Shown here in pieces: positions 61,861 to 64,000 of a stretch of 64,000 nucleotides of DNA. Both the position numbers and the translations under genes were made by a program. The notes beneath the pieces were generated by a model. The model made no database searches. It saw only the letters and a program-made list of their open reading frames with translations, and was not told where the DNA came from. Every line of letters begins with the position of its first letter. The stretch's first letter is position 1. The DNA is from Caldifarciminota bacterium. Its GTDB lineage: Bacteria > Hydrothermota > Tepidihabitantia > Tepidihabitantales > CAIPLT01. The stretch is taken from the NCBI GenBank assembly GCA_903865935.1, contig CAIPLT010000071.1, forward strand, positions 1-64,000, read 5' to 3'.

Positions 61861-62015
61861 ACCCGGCTCTTCCTTTAGAACCTGAAAAAAGATTAAGAAT
61901 TCCCAAAGGCTCAGGAAGGGCGTGGGTGAACCCCGCACCTCTTATCGCAAACATATTGTCTAATATTAGCAATGATGTTATAATGAAAAGAATGAAACGA
62001 ACAGGAGCAAGATGA
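61857..62015 (+). CDS. 52-residue coupled small protein
   Basis: A 52-residue ORF fits exactly between two genes, with ATGA overlaps at both ends (start 61857 inside the upstream stop, stop 62013-62015 inside the tolC start). It is basic with KRLRIPKGSG (residues 11-20) and a C terminus containing MKRMKRTG. That pattern loosely resembles the RNA-contacting end of the Ffh M domain (RIxxGSG ... MxxMxK), but the similarity is short and may be chance. The double overlap argues for real translation. No signal peptide. Confidence 0.65.
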   Translation: MNPALPLEPEKRLRIPKGSGRAWVNPAPLIANILSNISNDVIMKRMKRTGAR

Positions 62016-63256
62016 AATTAAAATACTATACCTTAGTCGTTTTTCTTGTCGCAATTATGTTCCATATTTCAATTGCGCAACCACTGACTTTAGATGATTG
62101 TGTTTCACTCGCCAAGCAAAATAATCTAACGCTGCAACAAGCCAAAATGGATATTGATGCAGCTCGTGCCAGTTTAACCGATGCAAATTCTTCATACTAT
62201 CCGAGCCTTGGACTTTCAACTAATTACCGATATGGCGGAAGCGCTTCAGTTGACGCATCGGGCAGTTTTTCAACCGGCATAAGTGCTCAATATACACTAT
62301 ATAAAGGTGGTTCGATTCGTGCCGGTTCGAAAATAGCCAAGACCAGAATTAAAATCGCAGAAGAAACATACCGCCAAAAAGAAAACGAAGTTGTCCTGTC
62401 GGTAAAGCAAACGTTCTATAAAATTTTACAGACACAAGAGCAGATTACGCTTGTTAACAGTATTTTAAAAAGGCGTAACGATAATCTTACGCTTTTAAAA
62501 TTAAATTATAATGTCGGGCGAGAGAATGAACCTAATGTCAAGCAAGCCGAAGTTAGCCTAAACCAGACTGAATATGATTATATGCAGGCTGAACAAAGTC
62601 TTGCTTTAGCTAAACTCTCGTTAAGCCAGCTCTTAAATTTGCCAAGCCAAGAAATGTCTATTCAGTATCAGGACAAAACAATTGAGTTTCCCCCGCTTGA
62701 CAGCTTGACTAAGCTGGCTGAGAATGAAAGGCCGGAAATTATCAGTCAAAAAGCCAACCACGATGTGCTCGCTGCGCAGAAAACTCAGGCAGTAAGCAAT
62801 TACCTGCCAACTTTATCTGTGTCGTCTTCGTATGGTCTGTCCGGAGATAATTTTTTAGAGCAAAATGATAATTGGAGTGCCGGCATTGGTCTTTCATTGC
62901 CTTTATTTAATGGTTTTTCAACCAAGGTAAAAGTCAAGCAGACAACTATTTCAATAAAACAAAGTGATTTGAAATTACAAGATTTAACTAACAGCATTGA
63001 ATCAGAAGTCAAACAGGCATATTCCGGTTTGACTCTGGCGAAGAAAAATCTTGAGGTGAGCAATAAAACCCTTGAAGCCGCGCAAGACGCTTACCAGCTG
63101 ACCAAACTCCAGTATGAGCAGGGAAGCACATCATATTTCTTTCTGCAGCAGAAAGAGAGTGAGTTAACTCAGGCAGAAAACAGTAATGTTAATGCTTTGT
63201 ACAATCTGCGCACCTCAGTTGCGGCATTAGAAAAGTCAATCGGAAGGAGTAATTAA
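62012..63256 (+). CDS. TolC-family outer-membrane efflux protein
   Basis: This 414-residue protein has a signal peptide (ending SIAQP), and two long helical hairpins typical of TolC (LSLDDCVSLAKQNNLTLQQAKMDIDAARA at the start; repeats at about 190-230 and 330-400). It forms the outer-membrane channel for the adaptor encoded just downstream; its stop overlaps that gene's ATG by one base. Confidence 0.92.
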   Translation: MKLKYYTLVVFLVAIMFHISIAQPLTLDDCVSLAKQNNLTLQQAKMDIDAARASLTDANSSYYPSLGLSTNYRYGGSASVDASGSFSTGISAQYTLYKGGSIRAGSKIAKTRIKIAEETYRQKENEVVLSVKQTFYKILQTQEQITLVNSILKRRNDNLTLLKLNYNVGRENEPNVKQAEVSLNQTEYDYMQAEQSLALAKLSLSQLLNLPSQEMSIQYQDKTIEFPPLDSLTKLAENERPEIISQKANHDVLAAQKTQAVSNYLPTLSVSSSYGLSGDNFLEQNDNWSAGIGLSLPLFNGFSTKVKVKQTTISIKQSDLKLQDLTNSIESEVKQAYSGLTLAKKNLEVSNKTLEAAQDAYQLTKLQYEQGSTSYFFLQQKESELTQAENSNVNALYNLRTSVAALEKSIGRSN

Positions 63257-64000
63257 TGAAGAAAGTACTAATCGGAATTATAATTTTAGTAATCGTCGTC
63301 GCGGGATTTTTTATAATACGGAAAAAGTTAGCCGGAAAATCAAAACAAGAGCAAATTGTAACCGCAGATGTGACACGAGGAAATATTGAGGTAAAAGTGA
63401 CTTCGACCGGAACGGTTCAACCGTATACCAGAGTTGAAGTCAACTCGCCGGTCAGCGGCAGAATCGACCGGGTATTAGTAAATGAAGGTAATGTTGTCAA
63501 GCCGGGTGACATTCTTGCCTGGATTTCGAGTGAAGATCGAATCGCTCTTTTAGATGCAGCACGTTCGAATTTAGATGCGGCACAGAGAAAAGCAGACTCG
63601 ACCGCGATCAAAGATGCGCTTGCGTCTCAGGTAATTGCAGATAACGCATATAAACCGGTCCCGCTTACCAATTCAATTTCCGGACAGGTGATAGCCCGCT
63701 CTTGCGAGCCCGGACAAAATGTTACTACCCAAACGGTCTTGTTTGTAATTTCCGACCGATTGGTTGCGAGTGTACAGGTTGATGAAGCCGATATCGGCAA
63801 GATATTTTTAGGGCAAGAAGCAGAGATTACCCTTGATGCTTTCCCGAACGAAAATATCCAGGGAAAAGTTACTAAAATTGCCCATGAAGGCTCTTTGGTT
63901 TCAGATGTGGTCGTCTATAATATTATGGTTGAACCTTTGCACGTTCCATCTTATTGGTCTTCAGGAATGACCGCCAACGTTTCATTTGTAATTGTAAATC
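63256..64000 (+). CDS. HlyD/MacA-like membrane-fusion protein, partial
   Basis: The first 248 residues are present before the window ends. There is an N-terminal membrane anchor (about 4-23), a lipoyl-type half (ADVTRGNIEVKVTSTGTVQPYTRVEVNSPVSGRID) and the second half (PLTNSISGQVIARSCEPGQNVTTQ). The helical hairpin between them is very short (about 40 residues), and the following beta-barrel domain (VDEADIGKIFLGQEAEITLDAFP) matches MacA. An ABC or RND pump gene should follow beyond the window. GGAAGGAG precedes the ATG. Confidence 0.9.
   Translation, partial: MKKVLIGIIILVIVVAGFFIIRKKLAGKSKQEQIVTADVTRGNIEVKVTSTGTVQPYTRVEVNSPVSGRIDRVLVNEGNVVKPGDILAWISSEDRIALLDAARSNLDAAQRKADSTAIKDALASQVIADNAYKPVPLTNSISGQVIARSCEPGQNVTTQTVLFVISDRLVASVQVDEADIGKIFLGQEAEITLDAFPNENIQGKVTKIAHEGSLVSDVVVYNIMVEPLHVPSYWSSGMTANVSFVIVN

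Overview
This A/T-rich window (roughly 60 percent A+T by eye) looks like chromosomal DNA of an uncultured anaerobic bacterium, probably from the FCB/WOR-3 part of the tree. That placement is inference. It rests on four secreted proteins with a C-terminal FlgD-like, type-IX-type sorting domain, a ThiD2-ThiE fusion, a PstS/TPR/ExbB/ExbD/TonB cluster and a complex-I-like group 4 [NiFe] hydrogenase. No rRNA, tRNA, CRISPR array, prophage or insertion sequence was seen.

Layout. 0.2-2 kb: two tandem small membrane proteins and the thiamine enzyme (+). 2.3-6.2 kb: flavodoxin, prfA, prmC, nadK and pgsA (-). 6.4-10.8 kb: HtrA protease, purB, an acyl-CoA dehydrogenase and a small ORF (+). 10.9-12.4 kb: an orphan sugar-binding lipoprotein (-) diverging from a 59-residue membrane protein (+). 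12.5-15.8 kb: the ribosomal operon rpsP-khpA-trmD-rplS-rnhB-yraN plus a CDGSH protein (-), without the usual rimM. 16-19 kb: rmuC and a nuclease-like gene interrupted by an in-frame TGA. 19.6-28.3 kb: mixed single genes (RRM protein with a long leader, M6 protease, HAD phosphatase, RDD protein, ATP-cone/nuclease fusion, DsbD-like membrane protein, BaiN-type flavoprotein, AlkD, GyrI-like and YdeI-like proteins). 28.4-32.2 kb: a leader peptide with an ABC exporter, then an ABM-like protein with a terpenoid-cyclase-fold protein. 32.2-39.2 kb: a complete F-type ATP synthase operon whose c subunit carries Na+-type ligands. 39.5-44.8 kb: the TonB cluster (-). 45-46 kb: a secreted SGNH-like hydrolase. 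46.4-55.8 kb: an 11-subunit hydrogenase/complex-I-like operon (-). 55.9-64 kb: secreted FG-GAP and M14 peptidase proteins, an alpha/beta hydrolase, small secreted proteins, and a TolC plus membrane-fusion-protein efflux set cut off by the window end.

How it fits together. The hydrogenase complex and the probably Na+-linked ATP synthase could form a simple H2-evolving, ion-pumping energy chain typical of fermenters. The TonB cluster, the sorted exoenzymes and TolC serve a Gram-negative envelope. Near-consensus TTGACA/TATAAT promoters are easy to read. At several genes the -10 box lies only 5-9 bases before the start codon with no ribosome binding site, implying leaderless mRNAs, including for the hydrogenase operon.

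The most unusual single signal is an FG-GAP gene (55925-57166) with an in-frame TGA. The codon falls in a repeat column that is otherwise Cys or Ser, and is followed at SECIS-like distance by a perfect 8-bp hairpin with a G-first loop: a candidate selenocysteine site.
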